From Natrinema sp046097095 (GTDB lineage: Archaea > Halobacteriota > Halobacteria > Halobacteriales > Natrialbaceae): a DNA stretch of 64,000 nucleotides. Position 1 is the stretch's first letter; every line of letters begins with the position of its first letter. The translations under genes and the position numbers were made by a program. The stretch is from assembly GCF_046097095.1 (NCBI RefSeq), contig NZ_CP175698.1, positions 372,001 through 436,000 on the forward strand. The letters run 5' to 3'. The notes beneath the pieces are model-generated. The model worked only from the letters and a program-made list of their open reading frames with translations, was not told where the DNA came from and did not search any database. Shown here piece after piece: positions 50,770 to 58,651 of the stretch.

Positions 50770-52742
50770 CGGTCGGCCACGTCGGGAGCGTTCCAGAGCA
50801 CGCTGGCCACGAAGAGGCCGACGAGCGCGACGACGGCCACGACCCCGAGGGTCGCCTGCGTCCCACCGGAGAGTCCGAGCGGGAACGGTGCGCCGCTCTC
50901 CGCGCCGGTCCCGGTGATGTATAGCGCACCGATGACGATCCCCATGATCGCCTCACCGGTGATCAGCCCGGCCGCGACGATCCGCCCTCGAGAGGTGACG
51001 TGCTCCGCGAGCGTGCCTTCCTCGTCGTCCTTGCGTGCGACGTATTTGTCGATGCCGCCACGGAGCAGGCCGCCGAGGAAGATTGGCGTCGAGAGCGTGA
51101 TCGGGAGGTAGATTCCAACCGCGAAGGGCAACACGGGGATGTCCATGAGGATCAGGACGAACGCAAAGACGGCTCCGATGAGGATCATCCCCCACTGAGC
51201 GGTGCCCGTGAGCACGCCCTCGGAGATGAGCGCCATCATGTCGGCCTGGGGCGCGGGAATGGTCTCGCTGCCGATCCCGTACGCCTGGTGGAAGAAGTAC
51301 AACACCCAGCCGGCAAACAGCGCGGAGATGGCGATCCCGATCACCTGCGCGAGTTGCTGTTTGCGAGGGGTCGCACCGAGGAGGTAGCCGGTCTTTAGGT
51401 CCTGGGAGGTGTCGCCGGCGACCGCCGCAGCGATGGCGACGACCGAGGCCGTCACGAGCACGGCGACGGGATCGGTCACGCCGGTCGATTTCATCGCCAG
51501 GGCGGTGATCAGGATCGTCGCCACGGCCATCCCGGAGACGGGATTCGAGGAACTCCCGACGACCCCGACGAGGTACGCCGAGACGGCGACGAAGAGGAAC
51601 GCAGCGACAACGGCGATGACCCCGCCTAGCAACCCGACCTGAACCTGCGGTATGGCGACGATCGCGAGCGTCACCAGGGCCGCGCCGCCGCCGACGACCT
51701 TCATCGGGAGGTCGCGCTGGGTACGCTTTCGCGACTCGGTCGTGGCCGTCGCGGAATCACGGAGTTCCGCGCCGGCGGTGCTCAGCGCGTCGACGATCGT
51801 CCCGCGCATCGAGACGATGGCGTAGAACCCGCCGACGATCATCGCGCCAGCGCCGACATAGCGGATGTACGCGTCCCAGACGCCTTCGGCTTGCGCCATC
51901 AGCGCCGCGTCGGCGGCCGACTCGGGGACGAACCCGCCCGTGATGAGCAGCGGAATCAGCATCATCCAGGCGATCAATCCGCCGCCGAACACGTAGCCGG
52001 CGATTCGCGGGCCGATGATGTAGCCGACGCCGATCAGAGCGGGCGTGAAATCGCCGCCGATGGCGAATCCATCGGTTTCTCCCGCCGAGAACGCGGTCTG
52101 GATCGTCGTCTTGAACGCGGCCATCCCGTTGGCCAGCCACATGTAGACGAAGCTCACGAGAAAGCCAAACGAGATGAGTTTCACGCCCTCGTCGCCTCGC
52201 GAGCCGGCCTCGAGCACGTCGGCGCACGCGGTGCCTTCCGGATAGGGGAGCTCCTCGTGTTTGTCGACGATGAGATAGCGGCGCATCGGGATCATAAAGA
52301 GGACGCCGAGCAGGCCGCCAAGCACCGCGACCGCGGCGGTTCCGGCGATGTCGATGGGCTGCCCGAGGAACGTGACGCCGGCGATCGTGAAGATGATGCC
52401 GGCCGCCAGCGCTTCGCCGGCGGAGGTCATCGTCTGGACGATATTGTTCTCGAGGATCGTCCCGCCGATACCAACCCGGCGCAGTCCGTAGAAAACACCC
52501 ATGCTGATGACTGCGGCCGGGATCGAGGCGCTGATCGTCATTCCTGAACGCATGCCGAGGTACATGTTCGCGGTCAGCATGACGACGTTGAGCGCGAGCC
52601 CAATTAGGACCGCTTTGATCGTGAGTTCCGCGACGCTTCTCCCCGCGGGAACGTAGGGACTCGGGCCGGTATCCGGCGTTTGCTCCCTCGCTGTACGACC
52701 GTCGCTCGGCTCCGTGCGTTCTTTCGATGGTCCGTGTGACAT
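50766..52742 (-). CDS. OPT-family oligopeptide transporter
   Basis: A 658-residue membrane protein with about 14-16 hydrophobic segments. The N-terminus has ELTIKAVLIGLALNVVMLTANMYLGMRSG in shortened form, followed by TISASIPAAVISMGVFYGL and NNIVQTMTSAGEALAAGIIF, all typical of prokaryotic OPT proteins. GTACADVLEAGS is another OPT signature. It imports oligopeptides or metal-chelate compounds. The start follows a disordered 35-residue N-terminus. It is the first gene of a two-gene operon with the PqqD-like gene. Confidence 0.9.
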   Translation of the reverse strand: MSHGPSKERTEPSDGRTAREQTPDTGPSPYVPAGRSVAELTIKAVLIGLALNVVMLTANMYLGMRSGMTISASIPAAVISMGVFYGLRRVGIGGTILENNIVQTMTSAGEALAAGIIFTIAGVTFLGQPIDIAGTAAVAVLGGLLGVLFMIPMRRYLIVDKHEELPYPEGTACADVLEAGSRGDEGVKLISFGFLVSFVYMWLANGMAAFKTTIQTAFSAGETDGFAIGGDFTPALIGVGYIIGPRIAGYVFGGGLIAWMMLIPLLITGGFVPESAADAALMAQAEGVWDAYIRYVGAGAMIVGGFYAIVSMRGTIVDALSTAGAELRDSATATTESRKRTQRDLPMKVVGGGAALVTLAIVAIPQVQVGLLGGVIAVVAAFLFVAVSAYLVGVVGSSSNPVSGMAVATILITALAMKSTGVTDPVAVLVTASVVAIAAAVAGDTSQDLKTGYLLGATPRKQQLAQVIGIAISALFAGWVLYFFHQAYGIGSETIPAPQADMMALISEGVLTGTAQWGMILIGAVFAFVLILMDIPVLPFAVGIYLPITLSTPIFLGGLLRGGIDKYVARKDDEEGTLAEHVTSRGRIVAAGLITGEAIMGIVIGALYITGTGAESGAPFPLGLSGGTQATLGVVAVVALVGLFVASVLWNAPDVADR

Positions 52743-52880
52743 AGTCGAATTGGCGGACGGCCCCGGTGATTCGAAGGTCCCGTGCGATCACCTCGTCGGT
52801 CTCACGGCCGCCGCGTAGGCCGTCCCGACGACGCGAAATCGGGGCCACTCCGTTCAGTTTGGTCATTGCCGTCCGCTGGC

Positions 52881-52894
52881 ATATATATGATAAG
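52881..52894 (-). promoter_or_regulatory. Strong TATA box upstream of the OPT gene, with long leader
   Basis: CTTATCATATATAT on the minus strand predicts a start near 52858, about 115 bases before the OPT ATG at 52742. An inverted repeat TGACACA (52928-52934) with TGTGTCA (52954-52960) lies upstream. The 307-base spacer to 53049 has no gene. Confidence 0.5.
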
Positions 52895-53049
52895 ATTTGG
52901 GACGGTTGTCCAGCTCAGAACAGAAGCTGACACATTTGTTCATCAATGACGGCTGTGTCACGCGAACGTTGGACAGGAATCGACGGACGCGGTCGCCGAG
53001 AGCGCGCGAGCGAGAACGGATCGACGCGAACCGATACGGACCTCAAACG

Positions 53050-53760
53050 CTATCCGAGGTCGTCCAGTCGCTCCTGGGCTCGCGAGAGCGCGAATTCGTC
53101 GCCGCGCAGGCCGTTCGCGAGGTCTCGCGTCGCTTCGACGAGCCGTTCTGCGATCCGCGGCTTCACGTCCCCGTCGAGCATCCGAACGCGTTTGACGTGT
53201 TCGCCGAGCGTCTCGAGGGTCTTTCGTTCGCTGGCGGTCAGGTCGCGGTCCTCGGCCCAGGTGCGAACGTCGCGGCGGTACTCGCGGACCGCGTTGGCGT
53301 AAGCAAGTCCCCGGGCCGCTCGTAGCGGTTGGGGAACATCCTCGACGGGCGGGCGGTCGCCCCCGTCGGCGTCGCGTAACAGTTCGAGGAAGTAGAGCTC
53401 CTCGCGGTCCTCGAGCCGAATTTCGCGGGCGACGATGTCGGCGACGTGGAGGAGTTCGGTCGCGGCGAGGTAGGTGTCGTCGAGCTCGCGGAGAGTGCCG
53501 GCGTTGACGAACCCGCGCCGGCGGACGTATTCGCGACAGCGGTCGCGGGCGCGTTCGGCGAGATCGTCGGTCTCGATCTCGTCGATCGCGTTCCGGACGG
53601 GGGTGAGATCGAACGCCACTCGGAGATCGGTGTGTTCGGTGCGCTCGTCGACGCCGACGCTCCGGAGGCTCCCGCAGGCCGGACACCCGACGCTTCCCGT
53701 CTCGTAGTACGACCAGTGCGTCCCACACTCCCGGCACTCGCGCTCACCCCGGATCTTCAT
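53050..53760 (-). CDS. Zinc-ribbon haloarchaeal protein (DUF7117-like)
   Basis: A 236-residue protein. It opens with a TFIIB-like zinc ribbon, CRECGTHWSYYETGSVGCPACGS (two CxxC pairs), followed by about 190 residues of helices rich in Arg and Glu (NAIDEIETDDLAERARDRCR; LYFLELLRDADGG; ETLGEHVKRVRMLDGDV). No catalytic residues stand out; a nucleic-acid or protein adaptor role is possible. The ATG at 53760 directly precedes the ribbon; the open frame to 53958 is unlike coding sequence. Confidence 0.72.
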   Translation of the reverse strand: MKIRGERECRECGTHWSYYETGSVGCPACGSLRSVGVDERTEHTDLRVAFDLTPVRNAIDEIETDDLAERARDRCREYVRRRGFVNAGTLRELDDTYLAATELLHVADIVAREIRLEDREELYFLELLRDADGGDRPPVEDVPQPLRAARGLAYANAVREYRRDVRTWAEDRDLTASERKTLETLGEHVKRVRMLDGDVKPRIAERLVEATRDLANGLRGDEFALSRAQERLDDLG

Positions 53761-54140
53761 GGAGGCGGCTACGGCCGGGAGGCAAAAAGTCCCACCGGAC
53801 CCCACTCGGGCACCGGCCGTCTCCGACCGGCCGCCGCGGCGCGAACGCGCCTCACCGAACGGTGTGGCAGCCGCGGTGGGCGGGCTGGTCGATCGGACAG
53901 CGCCGATGACGATCATCGGTCCCCGGCGGTCGTTCAATTGGTGATTAACGGGCGGCAACTGCAGGCCATATCGTAATCCCGATCCGCACTCCGTTTCGCG
54001 GCGGAAACCGAGTCATTCCCAAGCGAAACAGTCGGCATCCGATGCCGACTCGAGACGCTCACGACCGACTCGAGGCGCTCACGACCGACTCGCGTCGCTG
54101 CGTGACGACTTTTTTCCCGTCTCGGTCGATAGTGTGGGGT
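53761..54140. repeat. Spacer with 20-base tandem repeat
   Basis: 380 bases without a gene. CGACTCGAGACGCTCACGAC (54046-54065) is repeated with one change at 54066-54085 and in part at 54086-54099. A pyrimidine run follows at about 54110. AT-rich sequence at 53933-53950 may hold a weak promoter. The repeat lies about 45 bases upstream of the 48-residue gene. Confidence 0.5.
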
Positions 54141-54287
54141 ATGCGCGACGAAGACGAAATCCGCGAGCAGTACGAGTTCCTCAAAGAGAACCTCGAGAGC
54201 GACGAGATGCGCCACGAGGGCGTCAGAGAGATGTTCACCTACTACAAGCGCGCGCTCGGTTGGGTGCTCGAGGAAGAGCACATCTGA
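54141..54287 (+). CDS. Small conserved haloarchaeal protein (48 residues)
   Basis: MRDEDEIREQYEFLKENLES starts an all-helical, highly charged 48-residue protein ending ALGWVLEEEHI. Its charge pattern and clean amphipathic helices look like real coding sequence. Such short proteins recur in haloarchaea without an assigned function. The ATG at 54141 is preceded by GGGGT; an ATG at 54042 would read through the tandem repeat. Confidence 0.6.
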   Translation: MRDEDEIREQYEFLKENLESDEMRHEGVREMFTYYKRALGWVLEEEHI

Positions 54288-54330
54288 TCGGCGCGCGGCC
54301 GTCACGCTCGCGGGCGTCGCATTGTCGTTA

Positions 54331-54338
54331 CATTTAAG
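54331..54338 (+). promoter_or_regulatory. TATA-like element upstream of the hairpin pair
   Basis: CATTTAAG is placed so that transcription would start near 54358-54361, at the first base of the hairpin that follows. Confidence 0.4.
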
Positions 54339-54357
54339 TTCTCACGGCGAAATCTTC

Positions 54358-54460
54358 CACGTGACGCTTCGCTTGGAGGGCCGAAGCGTCAGCGGGGACC
54401 AATTCAGGGCGGCAAGCGATCGCGTGGCATTTTTGGCCACGCGATTTGCTTTCCTGTTTC
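54358..54460 (+). ncRNA. Candidate small structured RNA
   Basis: Two strong hairpins follow a TATA-like element. Hairpin 1 is TGACGCTTCG (54362-54371) with CGAAGCGTCA (54382-54391). Hairpin 2 is ATCGCGTGGC (54419-54428) with GCCACGCGAT (54436-54445) around ATTTTTG, extended by GCAA (54412-54415) with TTGC (54446-54449). A T-rich stretch, TTTCCTGTTTC, follows. No ORF fits here. It could be a regulatory RNA, or a terminator pair after the 48-residue gene. Strand is inferred from the promoter-like element. Confidence 0.4.
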
Positions 54461-54573
54461 GAACAATTACTGCTCGCGAGTGTCGGTGCCTGCCACGCTG
54501 ACCTCAATGAGACGGGAAGTGAAGTCGGCCGCGCTATATAATCGTCCCGAAACGAAATAGCTGAACTGTAAAC

Positions 54574-54693
54574 ATGAACAGCTCATTATGTGAGGTCCGC
54601 CGGATAATCAGTCACCGGTGTTATGGGTCCCGCACGCGCGAAATGAGTAGCTTCACTGGTAATACCCCTCTTTCGGTCGAAACAACCCGATAG
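54574..54693 (+). CDS. Possible 39-residue small ORF with own promoter
   Basis: An ATG at 54574 opens a 39-codon frame (MNSSLCEVRRIISHRCYGSR and onward) ending TAG 54691-54693. CTATATAAT at 54534-54542 is a consensus-like TATA box 36 bases upstream. The composition is not typical of haloarchaeal proteins, so an untranslated leader or small RNA is equally likely. It ends just before the PadR promoter. Confidence 0.25.
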   Translation: MNSSLCEVRRIISHRCYGSRTREMSSFTGNTPLSVETTR

Positions 54694-54694
54694 C

Positions 54695-54706
54695 CTTATT
54701 AAAATT
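54695..54706 (+). promoter_or_regulatory. Promoter of the PadR-like gene
   Basis: CTTATTAAAATT is centred about 35 bases before the ATG at 54736. PadR-type regulators often bind their own promoter, so the AT-rich sequence here may hold an operator. Confidence 0.5.
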
Positions 54707-54735
54707 CGACAGTAAGTGAGATTGGTACTTTCCCA

Positions 54736-55011
54736 ATGTACGACCTGACAGGATTCCAGCGGGACTTACTCTACGTCATCGCTGGCGAGGAGGAACCACA
54801 CGGACTGGCGATCAAAGAGGAACTCGAAGAATACTACGAAAAGGAGATCCACCACGGTCGGCTCTATCCGAACCTCGACACCCTCGTCGACAAGGGATTG
54901 GTCGAGAAAGGACAACGTGACCGTCGGACGAACTTCTACACGCTCACCCGCCGCGGCCGACGCGAACTCGAGGCGCGCCGCGAGTGGGAGTCTCAGTACG
55001 TCGACCTGTAG
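54736..55011 (+). CDS. PadR-family transcriptional regulator
   Basis: A 91-residue winged-helix protein. The core is DLLYVIAGEEEPHGLAIKEE, then HHGRLYPNLDTLVDKGLVEK and a wing with RTNFYTLTRRGRREL. PadR proteins repress genes in response to ligands or stress; this short form lacks the C-terminal dimer helix of classic PadR, as is common in haloarchaea. Its target may be itself or the MgtC/DUF4010 gene 160 bases downstream. Confidence 0.88.
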   Translation: MYDLTGFQRDLLYVIAGEEEPHGLAIKEELEEYYEKEIHHGRLYPNLDTLVDKGLVEKGQRDRRTNFYTLTRRGRRELEARREWESQYVDL

Positions 55012-55138
55012 TACGGTCGCTCGGCTCGGTGATCGTTCCGCTTCGGACAGTCTCTGTGGTGTCCCTTCGTTCCGCTCTCGGTCGCCCCGCTCTTCGCGGT
55101 GATACGTGACGGCTCGCCAGCGTCGCCGCCGGCGGGCC

Positions 55139-55148
55139 GCTTATATGC
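55139..55148 (+). promoter_or_regulatory. TATA box of the MgtC/DUF4010 gene
   Basis: GCTTATATGC is centred 26 bases before the GTG at 55170, which supports that start as leaderless. Confidence 0.55.
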
Positions 55149-55169
55149 GGCCACAGTGAACCTCCGTGG

Positions 55170-56468
55170 GTGAACGAGGTCGTGTTGCAGGTCGCCGATG
55201 CGCCGCTCGAGGAAACGGTCGTCAGGATGGCGCTTGCGGGTGCGCTGGGGATGTTTCTCGGCCTCGAGCGCGAGTGGTCACAGAAGTCAGCCGGCATTCG
55301 GACGTTCTCGCTCATCAGTCTGCTCGCCTCCGTTTTCACCGTTCTGGTCACGGAATCGGACACCGTGATCGGCGAGAGCCTGCTGGTACTCGGCGGTGTG
55401 CTCGTGATCGTACAGGGTGTGTTACTCGCAGTGCAGGGCCTCATGAGCGAGGACGACGCCGGGCTCTCGCTGACGACCTCCGTGTCGATGCTCGTCGCCT
55501 ACGGGGTCGGCATTCTGGTTACCGTCGGCTTCATTCTCGAGGGGGTGACCGTCGCCGTCCTCTCGTCGCTGTTGCTCGTCCTGAAGCGCGAACTCCACGA
55601 GTTCGCGTGGGGGCTCTCCCACGAAGAGATGCGGTCGACGAGCGAATTCGCCATCCTCGCATTCGTCATCTACCCGCTCTTGCCAGCCGAGACAACCGTC
55701 GAGTTCGCCGGAATTTCGATCCCGCTCGAGCCGCAGGTCATCTGGCTGATGGTCGTCGCCGTCGCGGGCATCGGCATCGCCAACTACGCGATCGTCTCGA
55801 CCTACGGCGGGCGCGGCATCGCGATCACCGGCTTCTTCGGCGGGCTGGCCTCCTCGACGGCCGTCGTCGGGACGATGCTCGATCACGTCGATCAGCGTCC
55901 GGAGGCCGCCTCCTACGCCGTCGCCGCGATCCTACTCGCAAACGCCGCCATGGCCGCCCGGAACCTCGCGATCGCGGTCGGCTTCACCGCCGGCAACGGC
56001 TCCGGCATCCTCGTCGAGGCGATCGCCCCGCTCGGCGCGGTCATCGTCCTCGCGTTCGCCGTCGCCGCGCTCACCGCCGACTGGAGCGAGTCCGGCCCGA
56101 TGGAACTCGAGAGCCCGTTCTCGTTGCGCAACGCGCTCGCGTTCGGGGCCGTCTTCCTCGTCGTCCTCGTCTTCGGGTCGCTGGCCGAGACCTGGTTCGG
56201 GACGCTTGGTTTCTACGCGACGGCGGTCGCCAGCGGCTTCGTCTCGAGCGCCGGCGCGACCACCTCGGCGGTCGTCCTCTATCGCGGCGGGCAACTGGGA
56301 CCGGCGGAAGCGACGCTGGCGATTTTGCTCGCGACGGTCTCGAGCATCGTCGTCAAGGCGCTGTTAGCGGCGACCTCGAGCGACACCGGATTCCGCAACC
56401 GGGTCGCGGCCTATAGCACGGTTCTGCTCGTCGGCGGCGCGGTAGCGTCGGTGGTCGTCGTCGTATAG
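55170..56468 (+). CDS. MgtC/SapB family membrane protein with DUF4010 domain
   Basis: A 432-residue protein with about 12 membrane helices. The first 140 residues are MgtC/SapB-like: MALAGALGMFLGLEREWSQK, SAGIRTFSLISLLASVFTVL. The remainder is DUF4010 (YAIVSTYGGRGIAITGFFGG, then LASSTAVVGTMLD and VASGFVSSAGATTSAVVL). MgtC-type proteins are linked to Mg2+ starvation and membrane energetics; this full-length type has an unknown role. The GTG start is supported by a TATA box 26 bases upstream. Confidence 0.88.
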   Translation: MNEVVLQVADAPLEETVVRMALAGALGMFLGLEREWSQKSAGIRTFSLISLLASVFTVLVTESDTVIGESLLVLGGVLVIVQGVLLAVQGLMSEDDAGLSLTTSVSMLVAYGVGILVTVGFILEGVTVAVLSSLLLVLKRELHEFAWGLSHEEMRSTSEFAILAFVIYPLLPAETTVEFAGISIPLEPQVIWLMVVAVAGIGIANYAIVSTYGGRGIAITGFFGGLASSTAVVGTMLDHVDQRPEAASYAVAAILLANAAMAARNLAIAVGFTAGNGSGILVEAIAPLGAVIVLAFAVAALTADWSESGPMELESPFSLRNALAFGAVFLVVLVFGSLAETWFGTLGFYATAVASGFVSSAGATTSAVVLYRGGQLGPAEATLAILLATVSSIVVKALLAATSSDTGFRNRVAAYSTVLLVGGAVASVVVVV

Positions 56469-56506
56469 CGGTCAGTAACTTTACCGGAGACGGTCGAACC
56501 CATCGT

Positions 56507-57859
56507 ATGGACCGAGCAACGGCCGAGCCTCGGGTCGACGAGCTTCCCGGCGAGCGAGCGCGCGAATGGGCCGCCTACCATCACCGGTTTGCCGCGCCGA
56601 GTACGTACGTCTACGAGTTCGTCTGGGATGCCGGTGGCGAGGCGATCGGCCCGTTCTGTACCGACGTCGACGGCAACGTCTTGCTGGATTTCACGAGTCA
56701 CGTCGCGGCCGCGCCGCTGGGCTACAACAACCCCGCTGTCCGCGAGCGGCTCCGCGCGTTCGATCCCGTCGATCCGGGAAAGATCGCCGGCCAGGACTTT
56801 TACGTCAGCGGCGGCGGCCCGCCGGACGACCCCGAGTTTCCCGGCCCCACGCAGCTGATGGATCGGCTGATCGCGGTGACCGACCAGTACGACATGGATC
56901 AGGTCTTCCTCTCGAACTCCGGGGCGGAGGCCGTCGAGAACGCCATCAAGATCTGCTACGCCGCGGGCGGCCACCGCGCGTTCACCTTCGACGGAGCCTT
57001 CCACGGCCGGACGCTGGGGGCGCTCTCGCTCAACCGCTCGAAGGCCGTCCACCGCAGCGGATACCCCGAGATTCCGGGCGTCGTCAGCGTCTCCTATCCC
57101 TCGACCGACGAGGCCTACGAGACCCGCTGGCTGACCGACGGCCCCGGCGGCAACGTCGTCGCCGACGCGCTCCACCCCGAGCAGGGCGTGATCGACCCAG
57201 ACGAGGTTGCCTATCTGATCCTCGAGCCGATTCAGGGTGAAGGCGGCTACCGGGTCGCCCACCCCGCGTTCGCCCGCGACCTCGAGGCGCTGCGCGAGGC
57301 GTACGGCCTCCGAATCGTCGCGGACGAGATCCAGTCGGGCGTGGGCCGGACGGGCGAGTTCTGGGCCGTCGACCACCTCGACCTCACGCCGGACGTCATC
57401 GCGAGCGGGAAGGGACTGCGCGTCGGCGCGACGATCTCGCGGTCGGACGTCTTTCCCGCTGAGCGCGGTCGTCTCTCCTCGACGTGGGGTGCCGGCGACC
57501 TCATGGCCGCCATGTCGGGCGTCATTACGATCGACGTCATCCACGAGGAGAACCTGCTTGCGACCGTCCGCGAGCGCGGCCGCCAGCTCCGGACGCGGCT
57601 CGCGGACGCCGCCGAAGACGGCGACGCGCCCGGCGTGATCGACGTCCGCGGTCGGGGACTGATGCTCGGCGTCGAGTTCGATACGAAGGCGCGTCGGGAC
57701 GCGGTGCTCGAGGGCGCGTTCAATCGCGGGCTGCTGACGCTCGGCTGTGGCTACAAGACGCTGCGACTGCTCCCGCCGCTTGACGTGACCGAACGGGAGA
57801 TCGAACTGGGGGTCGAAGTGTTGCTCGAGGCGGTCGAAGACGTTCGGGATTCGACCTGA
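56507..57859 (+). CDS. Class III PLP-dependent aminotransferase
   Basis: A 450-residue fold-type I aminotransferase. It shows LDFTSHVAAAPLGYNNPAVRE, the substrate-loop VFLSNSGAEAVENAIKICYA, FHGRTLGALSLNRSKAVHRS, the PLP-binding Asp in RIVADEIQSGVGRTGEFWA, and the Schiff-base Lys in VIASGKGLRVGATIS. The class covers ornithine, 4-aminobutyrate and diaminobutyrate transaminases; the exact donor cannot be decided. It starts 38 bases after the MgtC-like gene and may share its transcript. Confidence 0.9.
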   Translation: MDRATAEPRVDELPGERAREWAAYHHRFAAPSTYVYEFVWDAGGEAIGPFCTDVDGNVLLDFTSHVAAAPLGYNNPAVRERLRAFDPVDPGKIAGQDFYVSGGGPPDDPEFPGPTQLMDRLIAVTDQYDMDQVFLSNSGAEAVENAIKICYAAGGHRAFTFDGAFHGRTLGALSLNRSKAVHRSGYPEIPGVVSVSYPSTDEAYETRWLTDGPGGNVVADALHPEQGVIDPDEVAYLILEPIQGEGGYRVAHPAFARDLEALREAYGLRIVADEIQSGVGRTGEFWAVDHLDLTPDVIASGKGLRVGATISRSDVFPAERGRLSSTWGAGDLMAAMSGVITIDVIHEENLLATVRERGRQLRTRLADAAEDGDAPGVIDVRGRGLMLGVEFDTKARRDAVLEGAFNRGLLTLGCGYKTLRLLPPLDVTEREIELGVEVLLEAVEDVRDST

Positions 57860-57909
57860 CTCTCGTCTCGTTGCTCGTGTCCGCGGTCCACGCCAGAAAT
57901 TTGGAGGCA

Positions 57910-57919
57910 AATTATTTTA
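57910..57919 (+). promoter_or_regulatory. Promoter of the toxin-antitoxin pair
   Basis: AATTATTTTA is centred 28 bases before the antitoxin ATG at 57943, as for a leaderless mRNA. AbrB antitoxins usually repress their own promoter. Confidence 0.55.
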
Positions 57920-57942
57920 CTCAGGGCCGGTTAGCTTTGAGC

Positions 57943-58191
57943 ATGTCTCATCGGGTCGAGGACGAAACGACGGTAAACGACAGTTATTCCGTAACGGTTC
58001 CGGCGGCGATCCGTCGCGAACTCGGTATCGAAGCTGGTGACAAAATTCGCTGGCGCGTCGACGAAGACGGAACGCTTTCGGTCGAAGTCGTTACGCAACG
58101 CTACGGTGCGTTTGCCGAACTCGAGCCGGTCGACATCGGTGAGGAAACGAACGCAGCCGAGGATCACGATCTCGTCGCTGGGGACTACTGA
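57943..58191 (+). CDS. AbrB/MazE-type antitoxin
   Basis: An 82-residue protein. The N-terminal 50 residues are a SpoVT-AbrB swapped-hairpin domain: SYSVTVPAAIRRELGIEAGD, then KIRWRVDEDGTLSVEVV. The C-terminal tail is acidic and would wrap the toxin. The stop codon overlaps the toxin ATG by one base (TGATG), so translation is coupled. The ATG at 57943 fits the TATA box; the frame is open to 57871. Confidence 0.85.
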   Translation: MSHRVEDETTVNDSYSVTVPAAIRRELGIEAGDKIRWRVDEDGTLSVEVVTQRYGAFAELEPVDIGEETNAAEDHDLVAGDY

Positions 58192-58619
58192 TGGCCCGCG
58201 CCGTCGTCGATGCGAACGTCATCATCGGGGCACGGCTATCGAGAGACCAAAACCACGAGCGAGCGGCCGCTATTTCGAAGGGATTCGATAGCGGTTCTCT
58301 CCCGACTGCATACGTGTTGACCGACGTTCTCGAGGAGGTCATCAATTACCTCCAAGCACGGAGTACGCACGAAGTCGCCGTCCGGACGCTCGATGCGATT
58401 CTCGAAAGTAGCGGATTCGAAATCGTCCACACGCCGAAACGCGACATCGATGCCGGTCGGTCGTTGTTCCGAAAATACGAGCCGTTATCGCTAACGGACG
58501 CCGTGATCGCGGCCTCGATGCAACGACAAGAACTCGAGTATCTCTATTCGTTCGACGATGGATTCGATGCCGTCGACGATGTGAGCCGGATTACAACGGC
58601 AGACAGTCCGTTCGAATAG
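58191..58619 (+). CDS. PIN-domain ribonuclease toxin (VapC-like)
   Basis: A 142-residue PIN domain. The acidic catalytic residues are visible: Asp in VVDANVIIGARL, Glu in LTDVLEEVINYL, Asp in LSLTDAVIAASM, and Asp in LEYLYSFDDGFDAV. It probably cleaves an RNA such as tRNA or mRNA when free of its antitoxin. It forms a bicistronic unit with the AbrB gene. The base composition is slightly more AT-rich than its neighbours, which may point to horizontal transfer. Confidence 0.88.
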   Translation: MARAVVDANVIIGARLSRDQNHERAAAISKGFDSGSLPTAYVLTDVLEEVINYLQARSTHEVAVRTLDAILESSGFEIVHTPKRDIDAGRSLFRKYEPLSLTDAVIAASMQRQELEYLYSFDDGFDAVDDVSRITTADSPFE

Positions 58620-58651
58620 CCCGTTCTGGCCCGCGAGAGTGCTGGGATCGT

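Noticed and set aside
51757..52866. 369-codon minus-strand frame starting near the OPT promoter
   Set aside because: It lies out of frame inside the OPT gene and is Arg-rich; only its first few codons lie in the leader and no function can be supported.
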